Assembly (NCBI GenBank): GCA_011634665.1
Contig: WAEK01000003.1
Span: forward strand, 1,060,001-1,124,000
From: Mortierella sp. BCC40632
Lineage: Eukaryota > Mortierellomycota > Mortierellomycetes > Mortierellales > Mortierellaceae
DNA length: 64,000 bases
Direction: 5' to 3'
The position numbers were made by a program, and so were the translations under genes. How positions within the stretch are numbered: the first letter of the stretch is position 1; each line of letters opens with the position of its first letter. Below are positions 21,836 to 32,052 of the stretch, in pieces. Below the pieces are notes generated by a model. It saw nothing but the letters and a program-made list of their open reading frames with translations. It made no database searches and was not told where the DNA came from.

Positions 21836-23394
21836 GAAAAGAAAAGAGAGAGAAAGAAAGAGAGAAAGAGAGCAAGAGAGTGAAAGAAAGGGAAAAAAAA
21901 GAGAGAAAGGAAGAGAGAAGAGAGCGGTGAGAGAATGGACAAGAGAGTAAGTGTATTAGAGAGAGCAGAAAAAGGGCACAGGAAAACGGACAGGAGGAGA
22001 GACTCTCTCTTTTCTCACCTTTACTGTCTCTCCAACACACAGAAATGAACAGGATCCCTTTTCTCTCTTTCTTTCTTTCTTCCTCTCTATCCCTTTCTTG
22101 CTCTCTGTCTCTCCTGTGTCTCCCCACAGCCGGACCAGTACGCCGGCTGGGTCACACAGTAAGCGATAAAAAAAAAAAAAAAAAGCACTCTCTAACTGGG
22201 AAGAGGGGCCAGACCTGGCCATCTCAATCCCTCGCTCCTTCCATTCCATCGCTCGACCAAAGCTGTGAGCGGCTCTTTTTTTTCTCTCTTTTCTCTCTGT
22301 CTATTCTCTCTATTCTCCCTCTCTATTCTCTCTCTCTCTATTCTCTCTCTATTCTCTCTCCCTCTCTCCCTCTCTCTCTTTTTTATATACCTCCAAAGGC
22401 AGTTTTATTTTAGAGGAAGCAGCCGGGAGGGCTCGATTGCAGACCCACTCTACTACCACGTTCTTGTCGCATACCTTCTTTCCAGGCCCCGCTCCGGCGG
22501 CCATGGAACAAACGCACGCGAAGGTACCGCCTCCAGTACGTTGCATGCCGCATGACACCGCGTCATGCATCCGCCCACGATCGCGCAAGGAACTGAAGCA
22601 AGAAAGAAAAAAAGGAAACGAGGCCGCAGTAGAGATCGACCAGCACATCAACATCCATTCCACCCACAAAAAAAAAACACAAAAGAGAGATCTCGTTGCA
22701 TTTCTCCTGGACACGTTCATGTTGTGGGGTCTGTCCTGACTTTGCCTGCCGTCGCTGTTTCACTGACGAACCCATACAACCGTTGTAACCCATTTCAGCC
22801 TCGCACAAGAGCAGAGGAAGAGAGGAGGTACACAAAGACATGCATTTCATGTCAGCATGTCAAACAGAAACAGGTTGCTGTTTGTTGTGTACTAACATGC
22901 ATCTCTCAAACAGAGACATTCGGAAGAGCGAGAGCACCAGACAAAAAAGACAGGAGGGTACATGGAGAGGATGAACATGGTCCCCCCCCCTCTTGGTCCA
23001 TCGTTCCTCCTTCTCTCTCTCTCCCTCTCTCACCCCCCTCTCTTCCTTGTCTCTTCCCCAAGTCTTCTCAACTGGCAACAACAAAGCAGCCCAGTTTCTA
23101 ACCCTCATTGACGAGCGCCTTGTGTCACTCGAGTCTGCGTGCCTCAGTTGAAGGGATGATTGCAGCAACGTGCCGCGGTGCCTGAATTATGGTTCTTCTT
23201 TACTTCTCACTCTCTCACTAACCCCAAAAGTCATCTTCATCGGCTTGGTGAGGCATAGAAAAAAAAAATGAAAAAGAGAGTAAAAGTAAGAGTGAGGGAG
23301 AAAAGTCCGCAATCTCTCCCGTCTACCGCACCATCTTTCAACTCGATTTCTCTTCCTTCCGCCGTCTCAGCCTTTCGCGTTTTTTTTTTTGTTT

Positions 23395-23431
<37 letters not shown>

Positions 23432-23680
23432 CTCACTCTCACTTGCTCTCTCATAACAGTCGCTCTCTCCCACCCTCGCCTCCTTGCTTGCTTGTCTCCA
23501 GCCTTCACACGCAGACACACACACTCTTCCTTTCTTTCTCTCTCTTTAGTTGCACGCGCAGCGCCACGGACGAAAACTCAGCCAATCAATCATCGTGCCT
23601 GGAGATCAGTTTGACCGTTAGAAATTGCGCCACGCTTCCCTGTCTTCTTTCTCATTCCCGTTCCTGAGCTCTCTTTCTAA

Positions 23681-23711
<31 letters not shown>

Positions 23712-24145
23712 CCGCCTCGTGGCCAGCTTAACTGTCTATCTGTCTGTCTAAGCAAACTGGATCCACTGAGCCGATCCTTATCCACCTCTATCCGTCCAAT
23801 ATGAAAGCATGCCTCTTCTCACTCAGTCACTTTCATACACACACCCCTACTCTCTTTTCTTGACAAACACATGGGCGTTTCTTCTTCTTCCTTTTGTCTC
23901 TCTCTCTCTCTTCCTCCTCCCCCTCCCCCCTTATTTTTTTTTTCTCTCTCTCCTCCCTTCACTCCGTTATTCCCGCATAGCCATTCGCCGCGTACATCAA
24001 ACAGATACTTTGATAGAGATCACTCTGAGCGCAGGAAGAAGCTAGTGTGAAGAGCTGTATCTCTTTCCTTCTCTGTGTGAGATTGGAGGTGTGTCTGTGT
24101 GTGGTGTGTGTGTGAGCGACAACGCCCAACTCGTGTTTACTCTAT

Positions 24146-24146
<1 letters not shown>

Positions 24147-24185
<39 letters not shown>
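24147..24185. repeat. 39-nt poly-T tract (longest homopolymer in the window)
   Basis: An uninterrupted run of 39 T lies about 290 bp beyond the tuberin stop codon. It is the longest of a set of A/T runs of 28 to 39 nt (others: 2873-2906, 8879-8913, 9160-9196, 18102-18138, 48680-48715, 60599-60633, 62131-62158). Confidence 0.9.
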
Positions 24186-24186
<1 letters not shown>

Positions 24187-24239
24187 GTGAATTAACTCAG
24201 TGGCAGTGACAGGTACTCGTTCCATGGTACAACAGCTCT

Positions 24240-24245
24240 TTTATT
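24240..24245 (-). other. Candidate poly(A) signal of the tuberin gene
   Basis: AATAAA on the minus strand (tttatt on the plus strand), 226 bp after the stop codon at 24471. Confidence 0.35.
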
Positions 24246-24470
24246 GTGTTCTTGCTTTTTTATCAACCTATTAGTCGTAATGCATGCTTCAGGTGTCGCA
24301 AGTGGGACTAGATGGGGTACTCCTCATCTCCCACCCTCTCTCTTTCCTTTTTTTTCCTTTTTCTCCCCCTACCTCTCTGTCTCTCTCTCACCACTCTCTC
24401 ATGACCACCACCCTGCACCCCTCTTTGTGTTCAATTGCCTCCTTGATCGACATTTAACATGCGTCCTTTT

Positions 24471-27400
24471 TTACGCATATCGCGTAAAGTCGACAACGGG
24501 CTCCAAGCCTAGAATCCCTCCTTGGGCTCCTGAAGACGACTGCGCTCCCGTATTGTTGCCACCGCTGCTTCCTCCTGTACCAGCCCCGCCAGGCCCTGAA
24601 CTTGCGCCTCCTGGTCCAACAGCAGCCGATGACGAGGAAGAGGAAGAGGAAGAGCCCAGCCCAAGCCCAAGACCTAAGCCCATGCTAATGCTCGAGCTGG
24701 TCCCTCCACCCCCTCCACTTCCAATGTTGCCTCCAGCACCTCCACCTGGCTTGGACATGGATCCACTTCCACTTCCTGTTACACCTCCAGGTCCACCTCC
24801 ACCACCAGGTCCAGAGTTGCCACCTCCACTAGGACCACCTGAACCAACCCCTCCAGATCCTCCAGCTGCTCCACCTGTCAATCGTTCCTTAACTCGCTTA
24901 ATCTGCCGGAGCCGCTCTTGCCAATTGGACACATACTCGACTCGGTTCTGAAGATTTTGATAGTACACCTGAGCATAGATATTGGCATGCAAAGCCATCT
25001 GGCGCGTAAACGGGGCCAGCTCAGAGGCACTAATGATCTTGGGGGTCGCAAGCGGTCCAATCTCGGGCATATCAGGTCGTCGCAACATCACCATCTTGAA
25101 CCACACATTCTTGAACGGTTGAGGGCTTCTGTTACTAGGAACGGCTGTCATGGGCGAAGAACCTTGCACAGAGACGGTTGGGATGGCACTCTGAGCAAAT
25201 CCCCGGTCCTCACCACCATCGCCCATCGCTCGTTCTTGGCTTTGTTGTTGTAAGGTCCGGCTCGCCGCATCCGTGTAGGTAACGGACGCCATGGAGACGG
25301 GTGTGATGACCAATGTGATAAAGTTGAACTGTCCTGAAATAGTTCCAAAATCATAGTCGGCGCCCGAATCGTTATAGACTACCGTCACCCAGTCATTGCC
25401 GATATGCCGTTTCTTGCCATTAAATTGTGGGTCGTGTGGGTAGTTGGGCATCATAGTCGCTACATGAAATATCATCTGAGTAATTTCGTCCTGATGAGAA
25501 TACGAGTACTCGCCATCAATATCCATTTCCAGATCCAGGCCACCTGCATAGATCTTGGCATTCTTCAGTTTCACCAACGTTCCGAGCCCTGTCAAAAACT
25601 TTGTGTACTCTGCCGAACCGTGCGTGTTGCTCAGAATATCGGCCTCTTTTGTCTGTCCCTTGGCAACGTAGAGAACGCCCACCTTGTGAAAGTCTAAGAC
25701 AGGGGTTCGGTCCAGTACTCCCAGAGCTCGCGCCGTCGCATCGTCCTCTGCCAAAAGAATAGGTACCTCGCGTGTCGTCATATCTGGGAACGATGACAAC
25801 TGCATGAACAAAAAGCTGGGATCCACAAATGTCTCCGTCCTGGCCTTGGAGAATGATCGCAACGCGTCTGCACTGCTGGTTGAACTGTCGCCAAGTCCAT
25901 GAGACGACGCCCGATGATCATCATGGAAGTGTGCATATCGCTGTGCTCGCCCAATAACCGAGTTGATGCTATTGTTGCGGGACGACACCACTGAGCTTGA
26001 CCGACGAGCCTCGTCTCGTTTCAAACCACTAACCGAATGGGACAAGATTGATTTTGTCTGCTCGAGTGCTCCACCAAGTACTCCATGGGTGGCCTCCCCT
26101 TGCCTCGTCACGCCCTTGGTTGCGACCCCTGTGTGGTCTGAAGCCGACTTGGACCGGCCGAGACTTGTGAGGACACCAGACGCCGCGAATGTAGACGTTG
26201 CCGTGAACGGTCCACCAAGGGAGGCGTGTTCGATATGAGAATGAGCAGCTCCAGGGTGACTATGCTTATCCATGTCCCCAGAACCATCGTCTTGACTATG
26301 GGCTGGTGGTCCAGCACTTTCGAGCGGATGCAATGAGGTCGGCGTGAAGACTGCCACATGTTCTGTCGGAGCAGTCTGGACTCGATGATGGCCTCCTTCA
26401 AAGACAAGCTTCGAAACCGCCGTGCTCAAAAAAGAGCGGGACGGGGGTGAGCTCGAGGGTGTATTATCGCCCGAAGGGAGAGGTGATACCTTGGGTGTAT
26501 GGTGAGGCGTATGTCTTGGTGTATGAAGAGGAGAATGAAGCGGGGTATGTTGTGGTGTATGGTGAGGTGTGGATTTTGGCGAGAACCACGGGGCGCGACC
26601 CTCGCTGAGCCGATGAGGAAGGCTGGAGAGCACAGTGAGATGTTGGGGACCCTCATGACCCTCCCCTCCCTCAATATGGTCTGTCAGGGGCGGGTCTACA
26701 TTTGACCGGTCCCTTTCATGAGATAGAGCTGATGTCTCACTTGCAACAGCATTCGACGATGGTAGATCCAAGGTACCAACTGTTGCCTCTCCCTCTGCTC
26801 CCGACGTCCCAATTGCCCCTTCAGCTCCTGCAGTTGCAGTTGCAGCTGCTGCAGGAGCTTCCTGCAGCCTCAACAAGCCCGGTAATGCCTGAAAATCAAG
26901 CTCGTCCGATGAGTTCATAAACATCTCATTCTCAATCTTTAGCAAGAATGAAACTGTACCCGAGGCTCGGCGGATTGTGACTTCGGCCCAACCGATGCTC
27001 TGAACTGTTCGTGCAGTGATGAATGCATTTCCTTGGAGCCATGTCTTGGTGACCACCTTACTGTTCTTGCCCGGGGGCCCAAGAAGGATTTGCTGGGTTA
27101 ATGATGGTTTGGGCTTGGGCTCGCAATTGGCGTAAGAGTACCTTGCTAGCATATCCAAACATGTCTCTGTTTGCTCATCAAGTCGTTTTCCATGCTCGTT
27201 GGCCATAAGGAGATTTCTGATGATATAGGGTACATATTTCCTCCGCTCAGATAGACGCTGCAACATAAACCAAACATCAATCACCTGGTACGCCATAATT
27301 AGAACATACTGCAGGAGTGCCTTAGCACCTGCTGTTGGTTGCTGTTGTGTGGCCTGAGATGAAGTTGCCGCTCCCGAGGCTGAAGAAGTGGTAGCTCCCT

Positions 27401-30400
27401 GTGCACTACCGGCGACACTGTGTGTATATTGGATGTATTTTAGAGCGATTCCAAAGACGCGCTTGTAGTCCCCTTCCACAAAGTTGGCATAGAGCATTGG
27501 CAATCTCGCAACGGTCGATAGAAATTCGAGGATATGGACACTGATTGTTGCTGTAGACATGATCTGGGAAAGTTTGAGAATAGTTCCTGAGAGGTGCTTT
27601 GACATCGAGAGCGGAAGCTCATAACAGCAAACAACAAGGGCATGGATGCAAATCTTGGCACAGGTCGCTTGACGCTGCAATCCAACAACAAACGCATGAA
27701 CAAGGTCGTGAAGCTCCTTTGTGCTGAACTTGCTGTGGTAGCAGATGAGGATTGCCAGGACCTTGTAGGCCAGAATATGAATATTATGTCTCCTGGCGCT
27801 GAGCGGCAAGTTCCTAAGCGAATCGGGGATCTTGTCTTTCAGGGTCATCTCTACCAACAAGTTGTGAAGCTTGATGATCTGCTCCGAGCTATTGCAAAAC
27901 AGGTGCTTATTGAAGAGCTGTGTTGGCAAACGCTGGATCACAAACGAATAGATCTCAAAGTCTCGTTCCTGCTCAAGAATCGACAAGACTCCTGTCATAT
28001 ACAACGGTATGTTGAGGATCACTTTTGCGCTGCCAACAAGAGGAACAGGAGGTGCGTCATTTGATGGATTGTCAACAGTGGTGGATGCAATTTCCAAGTA
28101 TGAAATCACATATGGGCTAGTCTGCATCATCCTGCTTTGTATCACTGGTGTCCAATTGAGCGACGGATGGGATGAGAATGTGGAAGCCTGGCTTGGAGTG
28201 AGGGCGCTGGTAGTTGAGACAGAGTGAATGGATCCACGATGGCCTCCAATTCCTGAACCTACTCCTGACCCTATTCCTGGTACTCGATCCTGCCTTGTGT
28301 CCTCACTAAGGAGCTGTTCGGTCGCTGCAGTCATACTCTCCAATGTACTTGCGCTCGAACAGAATATCCTGTGATCCAGATCGACTCGTAGACACAGCAA
28401 AAAATCAAGGAGAACTAGCCTGCTCGCCTTATGAATACCTTGGTTAATTGCAAGACCAACCAAGAGACTAAAGAGCTCGTCCACTCGCGAAGCGCCGTTC
28501 GGATCATAGATTGCATACTGGAATAGGTCAATCATCCCAATGGAAGTATGGAGCGACTGACAAGCAATGGGAGGATCAGGAGTCCGTTGTGTTGGCTGTG
28601 CATTCGATGACAAAGATGAGGCCATACCTAGTCGCGACACAAGAGATGGCTGCGAAACACTGCTTGCCGCGGTAGGCTTAGGGGTCTGGCAAGTGCAGCG
28701 GATACCTTGTACAATCCTGTCCAGCAGTTTCGGAAACAATTCATCTGATGCAAATCTCGTTGCACTAATCAGCAGCTCGGTCGTCTTGGAGGCAAGGGCG
28801 CTATCCGTTTCGAGGCTCATGCGGTCAAAAAGGTCCATAAACACTGTTGAGACAATGTCATCATGAGCAAATTCTAACGTGGTCTCGTATACATCCAGCG
28901 CAATCGCCAAAGCTTGGAGTCGAATCTTTGGTCGCTTATCACGAATTACAGACGCTTGAACAAGCTCCTGGAGCCTTTCCAACCAGTTGGGGGTATATGG
29001 GTAAAACTGGTGCTCTGAGTAATAGTACTGGAGCAGCTGCAACATGGTTTGTTCGGGCAAATGGTCCTGCAGCAATGCAAGAAGCGCCATTAATCGGAAA
29101 GTGATCCCCGAGAATGCTTTTGTGCTGTGAAGATCAATGAGGCGAGCGAGTAAGCTTCCGTATAACTCACGGAAAGCGCTGAGAAGCTGTTGAGGCTGCG
29201 GAGGTTGGGGCTGCGGCTGAAAGGTTCCTGAAGAATGAGAACGCTCAATCACTAGCTCAAATGGCTTTGCCTGCCCTTGATCAGAGACGGCAGACTTCTC
29301 ATCAAGAGTTGGTATCAATCCCTGCATGATATCCAGAATGATCTCAAGCTCCAACTCTCCAAGTTCTGTCGAACGCGAGTCCAGCAGTATGATCAGGCTC
29401 TGTACCATGTCATGGTCGATTAAGCGCGAGTTGTGGCCGACAGCGCTCTTGAGTGACCAGAGGATTGTTGAGAACGAAACTGACAGGGTATCAATGGGAG
29501 TCGTCCCCCAGACTGAGCGCTGAAGTAACCGAATCGATCCCTGAACGGCACGCACTTGGGTTAAAGTCAAAGCCGTATCACTCTTCGTGCGCAGGTTGAG
29601 GCACAAGAGTCGGATTGCACTGTGCGCACTATGGCTCTTCATCAAGTTGAGTGCAATCGTCCAGGCCTGCTCCCGATAGGTTTCTGACATGGTAATGTGG
29701 CATAAAATCTTCAGAAACGTGGCTAGTCCTTCTGCTGGGACGTATCCATATCGGACAATGACATCGAGGATCCCAATAAGGTGAGGAGTGTCTTCGGGGG
29801 CGTTGGTACAGAGTGTGTGCAAGAGCTCCAGCAAACTCGCGATCTCGAGCTCATCGAAAAACACAAAGTTGAACTTGACGACATTAATCAGGAGCGCCAT
29901 AGTCGCCTCGAGATGTGGGATAGGTTTCTGCAACAGGATGAGCTGCGGAGTACTACTGAGAGATGCTAATGATGTTGTTGACTTTTGCATCCCAAGTCGC
30001 TGCTGGCTTATATGCTGTGCTACTTTTGCCTGCTCAAAACTCAACGCAACCCAGTGCGCCAACAATCGGACAATGTTCTTCTCAAATCCATAAACGTCGC
30101 GTCCGTTATTTGTCAACTCTGTCAATGCCTGGAGCTTGTCATTATAATCCTCCCAGATGTCATGGTCGTTGATTGTCTGATAGAAAACGGCTCTGAGCAT
30201 GCCTAGATCCTCAAATTGCCCACGGATGCAGGATATCATGAAGTTCCATGCTGCCTTGCGTGCGTTATGTGGTACACCAGCCTCAAGCAGGTCGCTGACA
30301 GCAACCCAAAGCTCGCTGATATGTTGGAAGGGGTAGTTGAGGACAATCCCGCAAAGTTCTTCCAGTGCTCGGAGTCGAGATTGTAGCGAATTTACCCCTT

Positions 30401-30557
30401 GGTGAAGTTGCTGGACAATTTCATTTGCATCGATGGGGTCGGAAGGTTGTGCGGAATCGAGGCGGAGGATCTCGTGCAATGTAGTATCCTTGGAAGAAAG
30501 TCGAAACTTGAAGAGGCTATGCAACTTCGATGTTGCTGGTCGAGGTCTGGCCGTCAT
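24471..30557 (-). CDS. TSC2: Tuberin (TSC2) homologue, Rheb GTPase-activating protein
   Basis: A single 2028-codon frame. The N-terminal two thirds are alpha-helical and repeat-like, as in the tuberin N-terminal domain (for example RKAAWNFMISCIRGQ near residue 98). The C-terminal Rap/Ran-GAP domain, about residues 1590-1790, shows SAEYTKFLTGLGTLVKLKN, KKRHIGNDWVTVVYNDSG, DFGTISGQFNFITLVITP and then FTRQMALHAN followed by WQERLRQIKRVKERL, all close to human TSC2. The catalytic 'Asn thumb' is kept (N in HIGNDW, about residue 1721). With TSC1 it forms the complex that turns off Rheb and so restrains TORC1. Odd points: no intron in 6.1 kb, a Ser/Pro/His linker (about 1290-1560) with a TP-His repeat, and a Gly/Ser-rich tail from about 1880 to the end of unknown role. 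Start: first ATG of the frame, followed by MTARPRPATSKLHSLFKF. Confidence 0.97.
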   Translation of the reverse strand: MTARPRPATSKLHSLFKFRLSSKDTTLHEILRLDSAQPSDPIDANEIVQQLHQGVNSLQSRLRALEELCGIVLNYPFQHISELWVAVSDLLEAGVPHNARKAAWNFMISCIRGQFEDLGMLRAVFYQTINDHDIWEDYNDKLQALTELTNNGRDVYGFEKNIVRLLAHWVALSFEQAKVAQHISQQRLGMQKSTTSLASLSSTPQLILLQKPIPHLEATMALLINVVKFNFVFFDELEIASLLELLHTLCTNAPEDTPHLIGILDVIVRYGYVPAEGLATFLKILCHITMSETYREQAWTIALNLMKSHSAHSAIRLLCLNLRTKSDTALTLTQVRAVQGSIRLLQRSVWGTTPIDTLSVSFSTILWSLKSAVGHNSRLIDHDMVQSLIILLDSRSTELGELELEIILDIMQGLIPTLDEKSAVSDQGQAKPFELVIERSHSSGTFQPQPQPPQPQQLLSAFRELYGSLLARLIDLHSTKAFSGITFRLMALLALLQDHLPEQTMLQLLQYYYSEHQFYPYTPNWLERLQELVQASVIRDKRPKIRLQALAIALDVYETTLEFAHDDIVSTVFMDLFDRMSLETDSALASKTTELLISATRFASDELFPKLLDRIVQGIRCTCQTPKPTAASSVSQPSLVSRLGMASSLSSNAQPTQRTPDPPIACQSLHTSIGMIDLFQYAIYDPNGASRVDELFSLLVGLAINQGIHKASRLVLLDFLLCLRVDLDHRIFCSSASTLESMTAATEQLLSEDTRQDRVPGIGSGVGSGIGGHRGSIHSVSTTSALTPSQASTFSSHPSLNWTPVIQSRMMQTSPYVISYLEIASTTVDNPSNDAPPVPLVGSAKVILNIPLYMTGVLSILEQERDFEIYSFVIQRLPTQLFNKHLFCNSSEQIIKLHNLLVEMTLKDKIPDSLRNLPLSARRHNIHILAYKVLAILICYHSKFSTKELHDLVHAFVVGLQRQATCAKICIHALVVCCYELPLSMSKHLSGTILKLSQIMSTATISVHILEFLSTVARLPMLYANFVEGDYKRVFGIALKYIQYTHSVAGSAQGATTSSASGAATSSQATQQQPTAGAKALLQYVLIMAYQVIDVWFMLQRLSERRKYVPYIIRNLLMANEHGKRLDEQTETCLDMLARYSYANCEPKPKPSLTQQILLGPPGKNSKVVTKTWLQGNAFITARTVQSIGWAEVTIRRASGTVSFLLKIENEMFMNSSDELDFQALPGLLRLQEAPAAAATATAGAEGAIGTSGAEGEATVGTLDLPSSNAVASETSALSHERDRSNVDPPLTDHIEGGEGHEGPQHLTVLSSLPHRLSEGRAPWFSPKSTPHHTPQHTPLHSPLHTPRHTPHHTPKVSPLPSGDNTPSSSPPSRSFLSTAVSKLVFEGGHHRVQTAPTEHVAVFTPTSLHPLESAGPPAHSQDDGSGDMDKHSHPGAAHSHIEHASLGGPFTATSTFAASGVLTSLGRSKSASDHTGVATKGVTRQGEATHGVLGGALEQTKSILSHSVSGLKRDEARRSSSVVSSRNNSINSVIGRAQRYAHFHDDHRASSHGLGDSSTSSADALRSFSKARTETFVDPSFLFMQLSSFPDMTTREVPILLAEDDATARALGVLDRTPVLDFHKVGVLYVAKGQTKEADILSNTHGSAEYTKFLTGLGTLVKLKNAKIYAGGLDLEMDIDGEYSYSHQDEITQMIFHVATMMPNYPHDPQFNGKKRHIGNDWVTVVYNDSGADYDFGTISGQFNFITLVITPVSMASVTYTDAASRTLQQQSQERAMGDGGEDRGFAQSAIPTVSVQGSSPMTAVPSNRSPQPFKNVWFKMVMLRRPDMPEIGPLATPKIISASELAPFTRQMALHANIYAQVYYQNLQNRVEYVSNWQERLRQIKRVKERLTGGAAGGSGGVGSGGPSGGGNSGPGGGGGPGGVTGSGSGSMSKPGGGAGGNIGSGGGGGTSSSISMGLGLGLGLGSSSSSSSSSAAVGPGGASSGPGGAGTGGSSGGNNTGAQSSSGAQGGILGLEPVVDFTRYA
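26490..26590 (-). repeat. Coding TP-His repeat in the tuberin linker
   Basis: The minus strand encodes a series of HTP/HSP triplets separated by H, Q, L or R (TPHHTPQHTPLHSPLHTP and onward), about ten proline-directed Thr/Ser sites in 32 residues near residue 1325-1357. The DNA is a degenerate 9-12 bp tandem array. Such sites suit proline-directed kinases, but phosphorylation is only inferred. Confidence 0.8.
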
Positions 30558-31066
30558 GGCATGAATGGCCAGGACTACCCGGTCTATTGAACACGGGAGA
30601 ATGAGTTAGAGTCATCTCAATCATCAGACTTTAACATTGGTCAACAATAAGAGCGTGTTGCAGTGCATGAGTATCTCTCGCTTGCCTCCTTGCTTTGAAT
30701 GATTTGGTGTGGGAAAGATAACCTCCTTCAGGAAACCTTAGTCGCGTAATGTACAATGGAGGTAGCGTGCCAACCACTCTCTCGATGCTATTTTTCCCTA
30801 CAGATGAGCACATGATATTAGAGGTAAGCTACAGATAATGGCACTCAAAGCAGACTAAACGCTGGCAAATAATGCGATGATGGCATGCATTACTAGAGGC
30901 TGCTTGCCAGAGCGAAAAGGTTACAGGACCAAAACTCCACCCTCCTCTCCTTTTAACACCACGAAGAAAGGAGAGAGTGAGTGTGTGTGTGACGTGATTT
31001 ACACAAGGATTTAAAGAATCTTTATTTGCTTAGTGTGTACAACCGCTACTTGTTGAAAAAGAGCGT
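30558..31066. other. Intergenic region between cyclophilin 3' end and tuberin 5' end
   Basis: This 509-bp stretch includes the cyclophilin poly(A) signal and a short GTGTGT run near 30980. No gene is seen. Confidence 0.6.
31021..31026 (-). other. Poly(A) signal AATAAA of the cyclophilin gene
   Basis: AATAAA on the minus strand, 40 bp beyond the stop codon at 31067. Confidence 0.6.
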
Positions 31067-32052
31067 TTAGAGCTGGCCACTGGCGGCGATGGTGACGGGC
31101 TTGCTGACCCTGCCGCTGCCAGATCCAACCTTCTCGACGGCCTTAACAACATCCATGCCCTCGACAACGCTGCCGAAAACAACGTGCTTACCGTCCAACC
31201 AGGCGGTGGGGACAGTGCAGATGAAGAACTGGGAGCCGTTGGTGTTGGGGCCAGCGTTGGCCATGGAAAGGATACCCTCGCCAGTGTGCTTCAAGACGAA
31301 GTTCTCATCCTCGAACCTAGGTCATGGAAACAATAAACCGTTAATAAGTCACAAGCGACCAGCACTACTCTGCGAAGCAAAAATGCATAGACTACATACT
31401 TGTTGCCGTAGATCGACTTGCCGCCAGTGCCGTTACCAGCGGTGAAGTCACCACCCTGGAGCATGAAGCCAGGGATGACACGGTGGAAAGTAGACTTGGC
31501 ATAGCCAAAGCCCTAATTCAAATGAAAACGTCATGATACGCATTTATCGGTCAATGAGCGCCATGCATGCCAGAACTGGACCACCTTGATTACATTGGGA
31601 AAACAACTGTACCTGCTCGCCAGTGCAGAGAGCACGGAAGTTCTCAGCGGTCTTTGGGGCAACATCCTTGCGAAGCTCCATGACAATGCGCTATCAAGAT
31701 CCAAACGCAAGATTGTGCTGCAAGTCAATATCACCTCCAACTCGACAAAAGCAGGAGAGGTAGGTCTGTCAGTGATCACTTACGCCAGCGGGCTGCTCGC
31801 CAATGGTAATATCGAAGTAAACTACAAAGCATTAAGAGCAGCATGTTATTAGCTCAACTCCTTCACAAGGTGTGAAAGTCATTCAATATTTCAGCATGCT
31901 GCGAGTTCCCACGGGCGTGAAACAAAAAAGCACGCAGCAACAACACCGGCGCGTCATGAATGTTTTTCAAGGGAAGCATTGAAATGCTCGCTCGATATAC
32001 TCTGGGATTTTATAGGCTGATATTAGAACTACTTACCTCTGGGGTTGGCCAT
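31067..32052 (-). CDS. CPR1: Cyclophilin A-type peptidyl-prolyl cis-trans isomerase
   Basis: Five exons in transcript order: 32037..32052 (16 nt), 31784..31821, 31613..31690, 31400..31512, 31067..31316. They join to 164 codons, the usual size of cytosolic cyclophilin A. Sequence: [89 protein letters not shown]. Numbering falls exactly on the family: R55 and F60 of the active site, W121 (cyclosporin-sensitive type) and H126 are present. No signal peptide, so cytosol or nucleus. It catalyses proline isomerisation in protein folding and is the expected cyclosporin target. The first exon holds only the start codon, four more codons and one base. The donor of exon 4 is AA|gtatgt. The symbol follows the yeast cytosolic orthologue. 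Confidence 0.97.

Larger units (their letters stand above)
21260..24470. other. 3.2-kb interval without a recognised gene
   Basis: GA-rich sequence at 21440-21520 and 21840-21960 (CT-rich on the minus strand) belongs to the 5' side of the minus-strand monooxygenase gene. A GGATGT-type repeat is listed separately. From 22050 to 24050 the plus strand becomes CT-rich (22070-22110, 22275-22385, 23395-23445, 23680-23712), as if it were a promoter pointing right, but no plus-strand gene follows. A 39-T run occupies 24147-24185. Frames are low complexity. Confidence 0.55.

Noticed and set aside
21219..22127. 302-codon minus-strand frame rich in Ser/Leu and His-Pro
   Set aside because: Translation of GA/CT tracts and of the GGATGT array in the leader of the monooxygenase gene.
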